Shown: positions 18,501 through 26,451 of the stretch, piece after piece | Layout of the letters: each line of letters starts with the position of its first letter | Position numbering within the stretch: position 1 is the first letter of the stretch | Translations under genes and position numbers: made by a program | The notes under the pieces: generated by a model | Database searches by the model: none | Told to the model about the DNA's origin: nothing | Seen by the model: only the letters and a program-made list of their open reading frames with translations | Source: Streptomyces sp. AC555_RSS877 | GTDB lineage: Bacteria > Actinomycetota > Actinomycetes > Streptomycetales > Streptomycetaceae | Direction: 5' to 3' | DNA length: 64,000 bases | Assembly: GCF_019049245.1 (NCBI RefSeq) | Contig: NZ_JAGMUK010000001.1 | Coordinates: forward strand, 186,001-250,000

Positions 18501-18942
18501 CGCGGTCCGGGAGTGCGAGGCGGCGCTGGCCGCTGAGGTCGCCGACGAGGACGCCCGGCAGCGGCTCGTCGCGGAACTCGGCCACACCCGGCGTCAGTTC
18601 GGCGATCTGCTGGCCCGTTCCGCCGCCGAGGACGCCGAGGACGACTCGATCCGCGCCGTGCTGGAGGATTCCCTGGCCCAAGTGGCCGAGGCCATCGTGC
18701 TGTTCGCCTCCCTCGGGGCCGACGCCCTGCACAGCCGGACCGGCGCCGAACTCACCGCGGGCTGGCTGGAGGCCGACCTGGGCCGCCCCGACCGGGCGGC
18801 GGCACGCGCGCGTGCGGTGCTGGCCGCGTACGGCGCCACCGAGGACGAAGTGGCGGTGGCGCGACTGGCCGAGGCCCGTCAGCTGCTCCAGGTGGTGGAG
18901 GACCAGGCGGCGGCACAGGCAGACGGACAACCCGCCGACTAG
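15571..18942 (+). CDS. large TPR-type repeat protein coupled to the HSP90-like gene
   Basis: 1,123 residues. Two helical-repeat halves are split by a disordered linker (about 535-675). The N-terminal half has LHWVFKWMSSGML, then TPR-like units with conserved CHACELHGQGWWQAE and EALELWAPVLEG. The C-terminal half (about 680-1,115) has regular TPR-like units (AAELFARAAAAFVGAG, EAAEHALEAAHWAD, EAAEVLESALPDL, DADRAYARAGDLWRSLG). No enzymatic motif or membrane segment is visible. The start overlaps the HSP90-like stop by one base, which indicates a fixed stoichiometry and probably a complex. TPR proteins are classical HSP90 partners in eukaryotes; that analogy is inference here. Confidence 0.85.
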   Translation: MSEITDFDELRRAMAENSEQPEGPARNARAERLLAEAEKLNIPLAVIEALGHQLKVYNYSSEKAKMFVPFARLLRMWDERPEDFDEYETHSLHWVFKWMSSGMLDQPHIPLASVEKWLGEMEYRYRLAGHTERAVRGAEFSVAAHIGDVARAERAYAAWLAADRDTMADCHACELHGQGWWQAERGRDAEALELWAPVLEGEYTCAHEPHTVLASSLVPLLRLGRVDEARANHLRGFRLVRGMESMRGAYADHVEFCALSGNEARGLELLAQRSAYFTDDGQPRSKLDFMAVVALLMDRLTELGLGDQRVPGPADRAWSARELAAHARGEALALAARFDERNGTRHVSERARARMAQRPLVERLALGVRSARTVSSPPVPAPVAVTPDEPGPPDLAALLAEARRLSDTLEPNAVEAWAAVGRAAQGVELAARDRAEIADHEAMDRGPEGVDLFEHAAELYAEAGDPGEALAARTRAAYVRALAGRVDEALTAVADPYDEILALYAEGGTGIRQTASVLMGRARILMRRVQGVVESLGDDEGPTGEVREADAAGETGEAGASGDDSWGGVVPGDTPGDAATPDDGSRDTIPGPADGPDGTVTPAGAPDGGAVPTDDHPGALTPSADAGAAPVDDPDDWADPADGPHGTAAPADAPHSGTNQADGHPGATTPSGGPAVGSVLAEAEVAAREVLALVEGRTGDDVRLASRAAEALAMLAELAAHGGEVKAAAELFARAAAAFVGAGLPWFAVEYEARLAGLAHHLGDVAETERALRAALEHGGPHLEATGRAQLYLQLAEVVGGRGLVEEAAEHALEAAHWADVAGEGRTLGAWARQQLGGFLLRLGRWAEAAEVLESALPDLHAETHGDGAVVQTQWWLGDCLSELGEHRAAAERRLQAAELARHWPEQHDHATLAHLAAESLGHAGLHADADRAYARAGDLWRSLGNVHGLVRSLRARAWLALRPEEGPDEARELMANAVRECEAALAAEVADEDARQRLVAELGHTRRQFGDLLARSAAEDAEDDSIRAVLEDSLAQVAEAIVLFASLGADALHSRTGAELTAGWLEADLGRPDRAAARARAVLAAYGATEDEVAVARLAEARQLLQVVEDQAAAQADGQPAD
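17173..17595 (+). repeat. Asp/Pro/Gly/Ala/Thr-rich repeat linker in the TPR protein
   Basis: The coding sequence switches from helical repeats to degenerate copies of a unit like ADGPHGTAAPADAPHSG (also PADGPDGTVTPAGAPDGG and ADGHPGATTPSGG). It is acidic and disordered and separates the two TPR halves. Confidence 0.75.
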
Positions 18943-18948
18943 GGGGTG

Positions 18949-20694
18949 CTACTCGACCCCGATGAGGAGCACGGCTCCCTGCCGCCCGCCCCGGTACACC
19001 ACCGTGTCGACGGCCATGTACGCCTCCCGTACGCGTGCTTCGAGGTGTTCGGCGATCGGCTCGGGAGCCTCGTTGCCCAGGACCAGGGTGACCAGTTCGC
19101 CGCCGGCCGCGAGCATGCGGTCAAGAACCGTTTCGGCGGTGACGGTAACGTCCTGCCCGATGACGGCCACGTCGCCGTCGATCAGGCCGAGGACGTCGCC
19201 GGCCTGGCAGATGCCGGCCATGGTCCACGACTGGCGTTCCGCGACGACGACTTCGGCGTAACGGGTGGCCCCCGCCGCCGAGGTCATCGTCACGACGTCC
19301 TCGTCGAAGCGGCGGTCCGGCGCGTGCACGGCGAGCGCGGCGATGCCCTGGACCGCGGAGCGCGTCGGGATGAGGGCCACCCGGATGCCCTCCGTGCGGG
19401 CCTGCTCGGCGGCCGCGGCCGCGGTGTGGCGCAGGTCCGCGTCATTGGGCAGCAGCACCACCTCGCGCGCGTGGGCCCGCCGTACGGCCTCGACGAGTTC
19501 CCCGCTCGCGGGCGGCTCCCCGGGCCGCGCCAGCACGGTCGTCGCGCCCGCCTCGGTGTAGAGCCCGGCCAGACCCTCGCCGGGCACGACGGCCACGACG
19601 GCGCGCTGGGCGCGCTCCCGGGGCGGCCTCTCGGCGCCGGTGGTGTGCACGTCGCCGAGCGCGAAGTGCGTGATCCGGATCCGGTACGGCCGCCCGGCCT
19701 CGACGCCCGCCTCCACGGCGGCGCCCGCGTCGTCGACGTGCACATGGACGTTCCACAGCCCGTCGCCGCCGACCACGACGAGCGAGTCCCCGAGGGCGTC
19801 CAGCCGCTCCCGCAACCGCTCGACGGCGGCGTCGTCGGCCTCCAGGAGGTAGATCACCTCGAAGGCGGGCCCGCCGTGCTCCGGGTCGGCGGGACTGTCG
19901 GCGCAGTCGGTGGCGAGGGTGGCGGCAAGGGTGTCCTCGGGGGCACCTCCGTCGGCCGCACGCGCGGGCGGCCCTCCGGCGAGCCCGTCGTCCACGGGCG
20001 CGTGCGGCGCCGACAGCGCCACCTCCCGCGGCGTCTCCCCCGTGAACGTCTCGACCAGCGCCCCGAGGACCGCCACCAGCCCCCGCCCGCCGGCGTCGAC
20101 CACCCCGGCCCGCTCCAGCACGGCCAGTTGCGCTGGGGTCGCGGCCAGTGCCGCGCACGCCCCCTCGTAGGCCGCCCGTGCGACGGTCCCGCAGTCGCCC
20201 TCCGCCTCCTCGGCCTCCTCGGCCGCGTCGGCCGCGGCTGAGGCGACGGACAGCACCGTGCCCTCGACGGGATGGGCCACCGCCTTGCGGGCGGAGTCGG
20301 CGGCATGCCTCAGGGCCAGCCGCAACCCCGCCCCATCGGTGTGAGCGGTGTCATGATCGGCGGCGAGCACCTGGGCCATGCCGCGGAACAGCTGCGCGAG
20401 GATCGTCCCGGAGTTCCCTCGTGCCCCTATGAGAGCGCCGTGCGCCATCGCGCGCGTGGCGTCCGCCAGGGACGGCCCCTCGGCGTCGGCCTCGTACCCC
20501 GCGAACACCGCCTCGACCGCGGTCGAGGCGGACTCCACCGTCAGATACAGGTTCGTGCCGGTGTCCCCGTCCGCCACGGGGTAGACGTTGATCGCGTCGA
20601 TCTCCTCGCGCGCCCGTCCCAGCGCCCGGAGCGCGAGAGCGCACCAGGTGCGTACCGCGAGAGCATCGAAGAATGTCTGCGGCACCTGCGCCAC
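18949..20694 (-). CDS. DAK2-domain fatty acid kinase-like protein (FakA/YloV family)
   Basis: 581 residues from a GTG with GGGAGG 5 nt upstream. The N-terminal DAK2 domain has INVYPVADGDTGTNL (about 35-50) and HGALIGARGNSGTI, the nucleotide- and metal-binding elements of FakA. The middle domain follows VIYLLEADDAAVERLRE, and the C-terminal DegV-like part contains VLLPNDADLRHTA and ALAVHAPDRRFDEDV. FakA phosphorylates FakB-bound exogenous fatty acids for phospholipid synthesis; no fakB/degV gene is next to it here. It is divergent from rpmB, as is common. Its end faces the TPR gene tail to tail with a gap of only 6 bp. Confidence 0.85.
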   Translation of the reverse strand: MAQVPQTFFDALAVRTWCALALRALGRAREEIDAINVYPVADGDTGTNLYLTVESASTAVEAVFAGYEADAEGPSLADATRAMAHGALIGARGNSGTILAQLFRGMAQVLAADHDTAHTDGAGLRLALRHAADSARKAVAHPVEGTVLSVASAAADAAEEAEEAEGDCGTVARAAYEGACAALAATPAQLAVLERAGVVDAGGRGLVAVLGALVETFTGETPREVALSAPHAPVDDGLAGGPPARAADGGAPEDTLAATLATDCADSPADPEHGGPAFEVIYLLEADDAAVERLRERLDALGDSLVVVGGDGLWNVHVHVDDAGAAVEAGVEAGRPYRIRITHFALGDVHTTGAERPPRERAQRAVVAVVPGEGLAGLYTEAGATTVLARPGEPPASGELVEAVRRAHAREVVLLPNDADLRHTAAAAAEQARTEGIRVALIPTRSAVQGIAALAVHAPDRRFDEDVVTMTSAAGATRYAEVVVAERQSWTMAGICQAGDVLGLIDGDVAVIGQDVTVTAETVLDRMLAAGGELVTLVLGNEAPEPIAEHLEARVREAYMAVDTVVYRGGRQGAVLLIGVE

Positions 20695-20949
20695 CTGCGC
20701 CTCCCTGAGCTGCCGGCCTGGGACGCAGCGTAGACCTCGGGGTGGTGTTCACCGGAAGAGGGCCTGGAGCGAGGCCCTGAGCAGCCATGGTAGTTTCGTT
20801 CCACTGGCGCAGTCGTTGTATGCTGCTCCGGTTGCCCGATGACATCGGGCCATCCCCCTGGCAGCGCCACTCAGATCTCTGATCCTGCGATCTCGATCCC
20901 GGCATGCCGGGATCCACCGTAAGTGCATCTGAAGTCTTTGGAGTGACCC

Positions 20950-21135
20950 GTGGCTGCCAACTGCGACGTCTGCGGCAAGGGGCCGGGCTTCGGCAACAGC
21001 ATCTCGCACTCGCACCGCCGTACGTCCCGTCGCTGGAACCCGAACATCCAGCGCGTGCGTACTGTGGTCGGCGGGACGCCGAAGCGCCTGAACGCTTGCA
21101 CCTCGTGCATCAAGGCCGGCAAGGTCTCGCGCTGA
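20950..21135 (+). CDS. rpmB: 50S ribosomal protein L28
   Basis: 61 residues, with a GTG start preceded by GGAG. It begins [20 protein letters not shown], the L28 signature. C-x2-C pairs (CDVC and CTSC) mark the zinc-binding C+ paralogue, so in zinc starvation it may be replaced by a cysteine-free copy elsewhere, as known for S. coelicolor L28. It stands alone with its own terminator. Confidence 0.97.
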   Translation: MAANCDVCGKGPGFGNSISHSHRRTSRRWNPNIQRVRTVVGGTPKRLNACTSCIKAGKVSR

Positions 21136-21175
21136 CGCACAGTAAGCGCGCGGCTACTGCTGGTTCACTGCACGG

Positions 21176-21206
21176 AGCCGGTCCACCTCGTGTGGACCGG
21201 CTTTTT
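21176..21206 (+). terminator. intrinsic terminator of rpmB
   Basis: Perfect 11-bp arms AGCCGGTCCAC and GTGGACCGGCT around a 5-base loop, followed by TTTTT. It is one of the clearest rho-independent terminators in the window and also separates rpmB from the end of convergent thiD. Confidence 0.9.
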
Positions 21207-21244
21207 GCACGTCCAAGCCGACCGGCAAGCCCTCGCGCAAGCGT

Positions 21245-22048
21245 TTACGCGCCGCCGCCCGCCCGGAACCGCCACCCGTGGTCCACGGGACCGATCCCTG
21301 CGCCGAGCGCGAACCCGGCCGCGATCGCCCCGGTGACGTACTCCTTGGCAGCCGCCACCGCCTCCGGCACCGACTGCCCCTTCGCGAGCTGAGACGCGGT
21401 CGCCGACGCGAGCGTGCAGCCCGTGCCGTGCGTGTGCCGGTTGTCGTATCTCGGCGCCCGCAGCCAGTGCTCCTCGGAACCGTCGGTGAGCAGGTCCACG
21501 GCGTCACCGGGCAGGTGACCGCCCTTGATGAGCACCCATCGCGGGCCGTAAGAGAGCACGGCCTCGGCGGCTTCCCGCATCAGGGACTCCGACTCGACCC
21601 GCACACCCGTGAGCTGCGCCACCTCGTCCAGGTTGGGCGTCGCCACGGTCGCGACCGGCAGCAGCCTGGTCCGTACGGCGTCCAGGGCGGAGGCGGCGAG
21701 CAACGGGTCGCCGTGCTTGGAGACACCCACGGGGTCCACGACGACCGGTGCGCCGGTTTCGCCGATCAATTCGGCGACCGCCTCGACGAGTTCCGCGGAG
21801 GCCAGCATCCCGGTCTTGACCGCCTGTACGCCGATGTCGTCGACCACGCTGCGGTACTGGGCCCGTACGGCCTCCACGGGCAGTTCCCAGGCCCCTTGCA
21901 CGCCGAGGGAGTTCTGCGCGGTGACGGCCGTGATGACGCTCATGCCGTGCACGCCGAGCGCCAGCATCGTCTTCAGGTCGGCCTGGATGCCCGCGCCGCC
22001 GCCGGAGTCGGAGCCCGCGACCGTGAGAACCCGCGGCGGCGCGCTCAT
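21245..22048 (-). CDS. thiD: hydroxymethylpyrimidine/phosphomethylpyrimidine kinase
   Basis: Phosphorylates HMP and then HMP-phosphate for thiamine synthesis and salvage. 267 residues of ribokinase-like fold. [19 protein letters not shown] (about 9-27) is the substrate and ATP-loop signature, [11 protein letters not shown] is the central motif, and [11 protein letters not shown] (about 212-222) is the anion hole with the catalytic Cys/Asp loop. The ATG overlaps the thiL stop codon (ATGA), so translation is coupled. Confidence 0.95.
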   Translation of the reverse strand: MSAPPRVLTVAGSDSGGGAGIQADLKTMLALGVHGMSVITAVTAQNSLGVQGAWELPVEAVRAQYRSVVDDIGVQAVKTGMLASAELVEAVAELIGETGAPVVVDPVGVSKHGDPLLAASALDAVRTRLLPVATVATPNLDEVAQLTGVRVESESLMREAAEAVLSYGPRWVLIKGGHLPGDAVDLLTDGSEEHWLRAPRYDNRHTHGTGCTLASATASQLAKGQSVPEAVAAAKEYVTGAIAAGFALGAGIGPVDHGWRFRAGGGA

Positions 22049-23010
22049 GACTCGATGTCCCCGAAGTGGTCCCAGCCGCCCTTCTTGGTCCACGGCGCCC
22101 CGTCCACCGTCACCTGGGGCAGCGCCGAGGGGTTGAGGACCTCGCCGATGATCTTCCAGCGGGCCGGCAGCTTCACGTCCGGCGGGAAGGTCGCGACGAT
22201 GGCGTGGTCCTCTCCGCCGGTGAGCACCCACTGCATGGGGTCGACGCCGACGGCCTGCCCGATGTCGTTCATCTGGGAGGGGATGTCGATCGCGCCGGAG
22301 CGGACGTCGATACGGACCTTGCTGGCCTCGGCGATGTGCCCGAGGTCGGCGATCAGCCCGTCGCTCACGTCGCACATCGCGGTCGCGCCGAGCCCGGCGG
22401 CGGCCGGTCCCGCGTGGTATGGCGGCTCGGGGCGCCGGTGTGCCTCCACGAAGGCGCGCGGCGAGCGGAACCCGCGGGACAGCACCGCGAACCCGGCCGC
22501 GGACCAGCCGAGCCAGCCGGTCACCGCGACGATGTCGCCGGGCTGCGCGCCGCCCCGCGTGACGGGCTCGTTGTTGCGCAGATCGCCGAGCGCGGTGATC
22601 GACACCATGATCGTGTCGCCGCGTACGACGTCGCCCCCGACCACGGACGCCCCCGCGACCTGGCACTCGTCGCGCAGGCCGTCCATCAGCTCGACCGGCC
22701 AGGCCACCGGGAGTTCGGCCGGGACGACCAGGCCGAGCAGCAGCGCGGTCGGTACGGCGCCCATGGCGGCGATGTCCGCGAGGTTCTGCGCGGCGGCCTT
22801 GCGGCCGACGTCGTAGGCCGTGGACCAGTCGCGCCGGAAGTGCCGTCCCTCGAGGAGGATGTCGGTGCTCGCCACGACCCTGCGGTCGGGCGCGGCCACC
22901 ACCGCGGCGTCGTCGCCGGGGCCGACCCGGACCGCCGGGGTGGTGGTGAGACGGGAGGTGAGCTCCCTGATGAGCCCGAACTCACCGAGCTCACCAACAG
23001 TGCCCTTCAT
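22045..23010 (-). CDS. thiL: thiamine-monophosphate kinase
   Basis: Final step of thiamine diphosphate synthesis: ATP-dependent phosphorylation of thiamine monophosphate. 321 residues, PurM-like fold. [13 protein letters not shown] and [10 protein letters not shown] (about 31-40) give the metal-binding Asp pair, [11 protein letters not shown] and the [10 protein letters not shown] motif follow, then [15 protein letters not shown]. The start ATG (MKGTVGELG) has GGGGCGTAAGGG close upstream. The longer open frame above it has no binding site. It forms a two-gene operon with thiD. No TPP riboswitch was recognised in front of it. Confidence 0.95.
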   Translation of the reverse strand: MKGTVGELGEFGLIRELTSRLTTTPAVRVGPGDDAAVVAAPDRRVVASTDILLEGRHFRRDWSTAYDVGRKAAAQNLADIAAMGAVPTALLLGLVVPAELPVAWPVELMDGLRDECQVAGASVVGGDVVRGDTIMVSITALGDLRNNEPVTRGGAQPGDIVAVTGWLGWSAAGFAVLSRGFRSPRAFVEAHRRPEPPYHAGPAAAGLGATAMCDVSDGLIADLGHIAEASKVRIDVRSGAIDIPSQMNDIGQAVGVDPMQWVLTGGEDHAIVATFPPDVKLPARWKIIGEVLNPSALPQVTVDGAPWTKKGGWDHFGDIES

Positions 23011-23216
23011 TGCCCTTACGCCCCTTCTGTACCTGTCCGAGCCCGGTCGCGCGTCACCAGTGTCCTCGATACGGTCGAGGTGACCGTCAACTTCTGTCGT
23101 GCCTGCACCCCGGCGCGCGCGCCCTGGTCGCCGCGGGTCTCCCCGCGGCGCGCGGCGACGCGATACCGTGGCGTTCCTTTTCCCCACATGATCCTCGTGG
23201 CCGCCCTGGAGGTTCC

Positions 23217-23450
23217 GTGGTACAGGCGTACATCCTGATCCAGACGGAGGTCGGCAAAGCGTCGACCGTCGCCGAGACGATCAGCAAGATTCCTGGGGTC
23301 ATCCAGGCCGAGGACGTGACAGGACCGTACGACGTGATCGTGCGCGCCCAAGCGGACACGGTCGACGACCTCGGTCGCATGGTGGTCGCGAAGGTCCAGC
23401 AGGTGGACGGCATCACCCGCACCCTGACCTGCCCGGTGGTCCATCTGTAG
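23217..23450 (+). CDS. stand-alone Lrp/AsnC effector-binding domain protein
   Basis: 77 residues from a GTG with GGAGG 5 nt upstream. The sequence VQAYILIQTEVGKASTVAET, then GPYDVIVRA and GITRTLTCPV, is the alpha/beta RAM domain of Lrp/AsnC regulators without any DNA-binding domain. Such proteins form oligomers and bind amino acids or other small ligands, sometimes as partners of full-length Lrp proteins. It is divergent from thiL and followed 20 bp later by a lipoprotein gene, possibly in one transcript. Ligand and partner are unknown. Confidence 0.88.
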   Translation: MVQAYILIQTEVGKASTVAETISKIPGVIQAEDVTGPYDVIVRAQADTVDDLGRMVVAKVQQVDGITRTLTCPVVHL

Positions 23451-23470
23451 CCCCCGTCTACCCTTGGCCG

Positions 23471-23980
23471 GTGAACTTCTTCCGTCACCGGTACCGCATC
23501 CTCATCGGGCCGCCCGCGCTTGCCGTGCTGATCACGGTCGCGGGCTGCTCCTCAGCAGACGACAGCGCGTCGGCGGCGGTTCCCAGTCCGGGTGCGAAGG
23601 TCATGAAGCTGTGCCAGAACCTGGACAAGGCGCTGCCGACGAAGCTGGACGGTCTGGGCCGTGAGGATCCCGAGCCCGCGTCCGCACTGACGGCGGGCTG
23701 GGGAAGCCCGGCGATCATACTGCGCTGCGGTGTCGTGCGACCGCCCAAGATGATCGACCCCAAGGTGGCCGAAGGCGGCGACCCGGACGCGGTCGCCGGC
23801 GGTGTGAACGGCGTCGACTGGCTGATGGAGAAGCAGGACGACGGAGCGTACCGCTTCACCACCGCCAATCGCAGTGCGTACGTCGAGGTGACGGTGCCGA
23901 AGGGGCAGGACAGCACGGGAGTGCTGGTCGACCTCGCCCCGGCCGTCAAGAAGGCGGTCCCCGAAGGGATCGCCGGCTAG
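23471..23980 (+). CDS. DUF3515 family lipoprotein
   Basis: 169 residues, GTG start. A basic N-region (MNFFRHRYR), a hydrophobic core and the lipobox VAGC give a lipid-anchored extracytoplasmic protein. The mature part has KLCQNLDKALP, ILRCGV (possible disulfide with the first Cys) and VNGVDWLMEKQDDGAYRF, matching DUF3515 of actinobacteria; its function is unknown. Odd: the last two bases of its TAG stop codon are the first bases of the terminal inverted repeat of the element that follows, so the present C-terminus may have been set by that insertion. Confidence 0.85.
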   Translation: MNFFRHRYRILIGPPALAVLITVAGCSSADDSASAAVPSPGAKVMKLCQNLDKALPTKLDGLGREDPEPASALTAGWGSPAIILRCGVVRPPKMIDPKVAEGGDPDAVAGGVNGVDWLMEKQDDGAYRFTTANRSAYVEVTVPKGQDSTGVLVDLAPAVKKAVPEGIAG

Positions 23981-24213
23981 GGCCTGTCCGGCGGATCAAG
24001 TCGCAGGACCTCCGCGGCGCCTCATCGACGCAGGTGAGCGGGGCCTGGTGCGTCGAGCTGCAAGGCGGAGGAGGGCGTCGACGCGATGGGGATCCCCCCG
24101 CTCGAGCGAAGTCGAGAGTGGGGGGAGTCGGGCAACCGACGACAACGCCGCAGATCGACGCAGATCGACGCACCAGGCCCCGCGTCTGCGGCATGATCCG
24201 CCGGACAGGCCCT
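23979..24213. mobile_element. 235-bp miniature inverted-repeat element (MITE-like)
   Basis: The 20-bp ends AGGGCCTGTCCGGCGGATCA and its exact complement sit at 23979-23998 and 24194-24213. Inside is a second inverted pair, GGGGCCTGGTGCGTCGA against TCGACGCACCAGGCCCC, and near the middle a GGATCCCCCCGCTCGAG...GAGAGTGGGGGG palindrome. No open frame fits it. The nested symmetry means the whole element could fold as one long hairpin. It separates the lipoprotein gene from convergent ddl and may end both transcripts. Confidence 0.75.
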
Positions 24214-24224
24214 GGCCGAGCGGC

Positions 24225-25382
24225 TCAGCGCAGGCCGGTCGACCGCCGCAGCGCCGCCTGCACCAGCCGGTCCACCAGCTCCGGGTAGCCGATCCCGGAC
24301 GCCTGCCACATCTGCGGGTACATCGAGATCGGCGTCATGCCGGGCATCGTGTTGATCTCGTTGATCACGAACTCGCCGTCCTCGGTGAGGAAGAAGTCCG
24401 CGCGTACCAGGCCCTCGCAGGAGGCGGCCTCGAACGCCTCCACCGCGAGCCGCTGCACCTCGGCCGTCTCCTCGGCCTTCAGCGGCGCGGGCACGATGCC
24501 GGGCGTCGAGTCGATGTACTTCGCCTCGAAGTCGTAGTACGCGTGCGTGTCCGGCGGCGGGATCTCCGAGGGCACGCTGGCACGGGGGCCGTCCTCGAAC
24601 TCCAGCACCCCGCACTCGATCTCCCGGCCGCGCAGCGCCGCCTCCACGAGGATCTTCGGGTCGTGCCGCTGGGCCTCGGCGATCGCCTCGTCGAGACCGG
24701 ACGGGTCGTCGACCTTGGTGATGCCGATCGACGAGCCCGCGCGCGCGGGCTTCACGAAGAGCGGCCAGCCGTGCTCGCCGGCCAGGTCGACGATCTTCTT
24801 GCGGGCGCCGGACTCGTCGCGCTCCCACTCACGCGGCCGGATCACCACGTACGGGCCCACCTTGAGACCGAAGGAGGTGAACACCCGCTTCATGTACTCC
24901 TTGTCCTGGCCGACGGCCGAGGCGAGCACGCCCGAACCCACGTACGGCACCCCGGAGAGCTCCAGGAGGCCCTGGAGGGTGCCGTCCTCGCCGTACGGGC
25001 CGTGCAGCACCGGGAAGACGACGTCGACCTCGCCGAGGGCCTTGGGCACCGATCCGGGCTCGCTGTAGACGACTTCGCGGTTCGCGGGGTCGACCGGGAG
25101 CACGACGCCGCCCTCGCTGGACTCGGCCAGTGCCGCGACGTCGGGTGTACGGCGCTCGGTGATCGCCATGCGCTCCGGTTCGTCGGCGGTGAGCACCCAC
25201 CGGCCCTCCCGGGTGATGCCGATCGGCAGGACGTCGTACTTGGTCCGGTCGATGGCCCGCAGGACGGCGCCGGCGGTGACCGTGGAGATCCCGTGTTCGG
25301 AGCTGCGCCCGCCGAACACGACGGCCACGCGCGGCTTGCGAGGCGGCTGCTCAGGGTTCTGGGGGAGGTTCTCGGTGCTCAT
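24225..25382 (-). CDS. ddl: D-alanine--D-alanine ligase
   Basis: Makes the D-Ala-D-Ala dipeptide of peptidoglycan. 385 residues, slightly long because of an N-terminal Pro/Gln leader. The ATP-grasp fold is clear: VVFGGRSSEHGIS (17-34 region), FPVLHGPYGEDGTLQG, PLFVKPARAGSSIGITKV (nucleotide loop) and DFFLTEDGEFVINEINTMPGM (Mg ligands). The HGPYGEDG loop followed by a Tyr-containing omega loop (HAYYDFEAKYID) is of the D-Ala-D-Ala type, not the vancomycin-resistance D-Lac type. It is downstream of gpsA (58 bp gap), probably co-transcribed with plsC-gpsA. Confidence 0.96.
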   Translation of the reverse strand: MSTENLPQNPEQPPRKPRVAVVFGGRSSEHGISTVTAGAVLRAIDRTKYDVLPIGITREGRWVLTADEPERMAITERRTPDVAALAESSEGGVVLPVDPANREVVYSEPGSVPKALGEVDVVFPVLHGPYGEDGTLQGLLELSGVPYVGSGVLASAVGQDKEYMKRVFTSFGLKVGPYVVIRPREWERDESGARKKIVDLAGEHGWPLFVKPARAGSSIGITKVDDPSGLDEAIAEAQRHDPKILVEAALRGREIECGVLEFEDGPRASVPSEIPPPDTHAYYDFEAKYIDSTPGIVPAPLKAEETAEVQRLAVEAFEAASCEGLVRADFFLTEDGEFVINEINTMPGMTPISMYPQMWQASGIGYPELVDRLVQAALRRSTGLR

Positions 25383-25440
25383 ATCGCGTTGAGGGTACCC
25401 GGTGGTAGTGCCCCGAGACAGTGTCCGCCCCGCGGGTGGC

Positions 25441-26451
25441 TCAGCGTCGTTCCGGCTTCGCGCTGCGCGACATCAGCTCCTTGAGGGCGACCACCGGGGG
25501 CTTGCCCTCGTGGACGATTCCCACGACCGTCTCGGTGATGGGCATGTCGACGCCGTGCCGGCGGGCCAGATCCAGCACGGACTCGCAGGACTTGACGCCC
25601 TCGGCGGTCTGCCTGGTGACCGCGATGGTCTCCTGGAGGGTCATGCCCTTGCCGAGGTTGGTGCCGAAGGTGTGGTTGCGGGACAGCGGCGAGGAGCAGG
25701 TCGCCACCAGGTCGCCGAGCCCGGCGAGTCCCGAGAACGTCAGCGGTTCGGCGCCCATGGCGAGGCCGAGGCGGGTGGTCTCGGCGAGCCCGCGCGTGAT
25801 CAGGGACCCCTTGGCGTTGTCGCCCAGACCCATGCCGTCCGCGATGCCGACGGCGAGGCCGATCACGTTCTTGACCGCGCCGCCCAGTTCACAGCCGACG
25901 ACGTCGGTGTTGGTGTACGGGCGGAAGTACGGCGTGTGGCAGGCGGCCTGGAGCCGCTGGGCGACCGCCTCGTCGGTGCACGCGACCACGGACGCGGCCG
26001 GCATCCGGGCGGCGATCTCCCGCGCGAGGTTGGGTCCGGTGACCACGGCGATGCGGTTCTGCCCCACCTTGGCGACGTCCTCGATCACCTCGCTCATCCG
26101 CATGGCGGAACCGAGTTCGACGCCCTTCATGAGCGACACCAGGACGGTGTCGGTCGCCAGCAGCGGCGTCCATTCCGCGAGGTTGGCGCGCAGCGTCTGC
26201 GACGGGATCGCGAGGACGGTGAAGTCGGCGTCGCGGGCGGCCTCGGCGGCGTCCGTCGTCGCGCGCAGGTTCTCCGGGAGTTCGAGGCCGGGGAGGTAGT
26301 CGGGGTTCGTACGCGTGGAGTTGACCGCTTCCGCGAGGTCCGCGCGGCGCCCCCACAGGGTCACCTCGCACCCCGCGTCGGCCAGCACCGTACCGAAGGC
26401 GGTGCCCCATGATCCGGTGCCGAAGACGGCCGCCTTGACGGACTTGCTCAC
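25441..26451 (-). CDS. gpsA: NAD(P)-dependent glycerol-3-phosphate dehydrogenase
   Basis: Reduces dihydroxyacetone phosphate to sn-glycerol-3-phosphate, the backbone for phospholipids. 336 residues from a GTG that overlaps the plsC stop codon (GTGA). The Rossmann loop AVFGTGSWGTAFG (about 7-19), the central VTGPNLAREIA, the active-site region CELGGAVKNVIGLAVG with catalytic Lys, and the C-terminal LGDLVATCSSPLSRN are all present. Its product is the acyl acceptor of the pathway that the neighbouring acyltransferase serves, so the coupling makes sense. Confidence 0.97.
   Translation of the reverse strand: MSKSVKAAVFGTGSWGTAFGTVLADAGCEVTLWGRRADLAEAVNSTRTNPDYLPGLELPENLRATTDAAEAARDADFTVLAIPSQTLRANLAEWTPLLATDTVLVSLMKGVELGSAMRMSEVIEDVAKVGQNRIAVVTGPNLAREIAARMPAASVVACTDEAVAQRLQAACHTPYFRPYTNTDVVGCELGGAVKNVIGLAVGIADGMGLGDNAKGSLITRGLAETTRLGLAMGAEPLTFSGLAGLGDLVATCSSPLSRNHTFGTNLGKGMTLQETIAVTRQTAEGVKSCESVLDLARRHGVDMPITETVVGIVHEGKPPVVALKELMSRSAKPERR

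Noticed and set aside
15565-18930. 1,121-codon minus-strand open frame antisense to the TPR gene
   Set aside because: Same G+C-driven shadow effect; composition is Arg/Gly/Leu-rich noise without domains.
22045-23010. Possible TPP riboswitch in front of thiL-thiD
   Set aside because: The spacer upstream of thiL (23011-23216) shows no CUGAGA or related THI-box core in the minus-strand direction.
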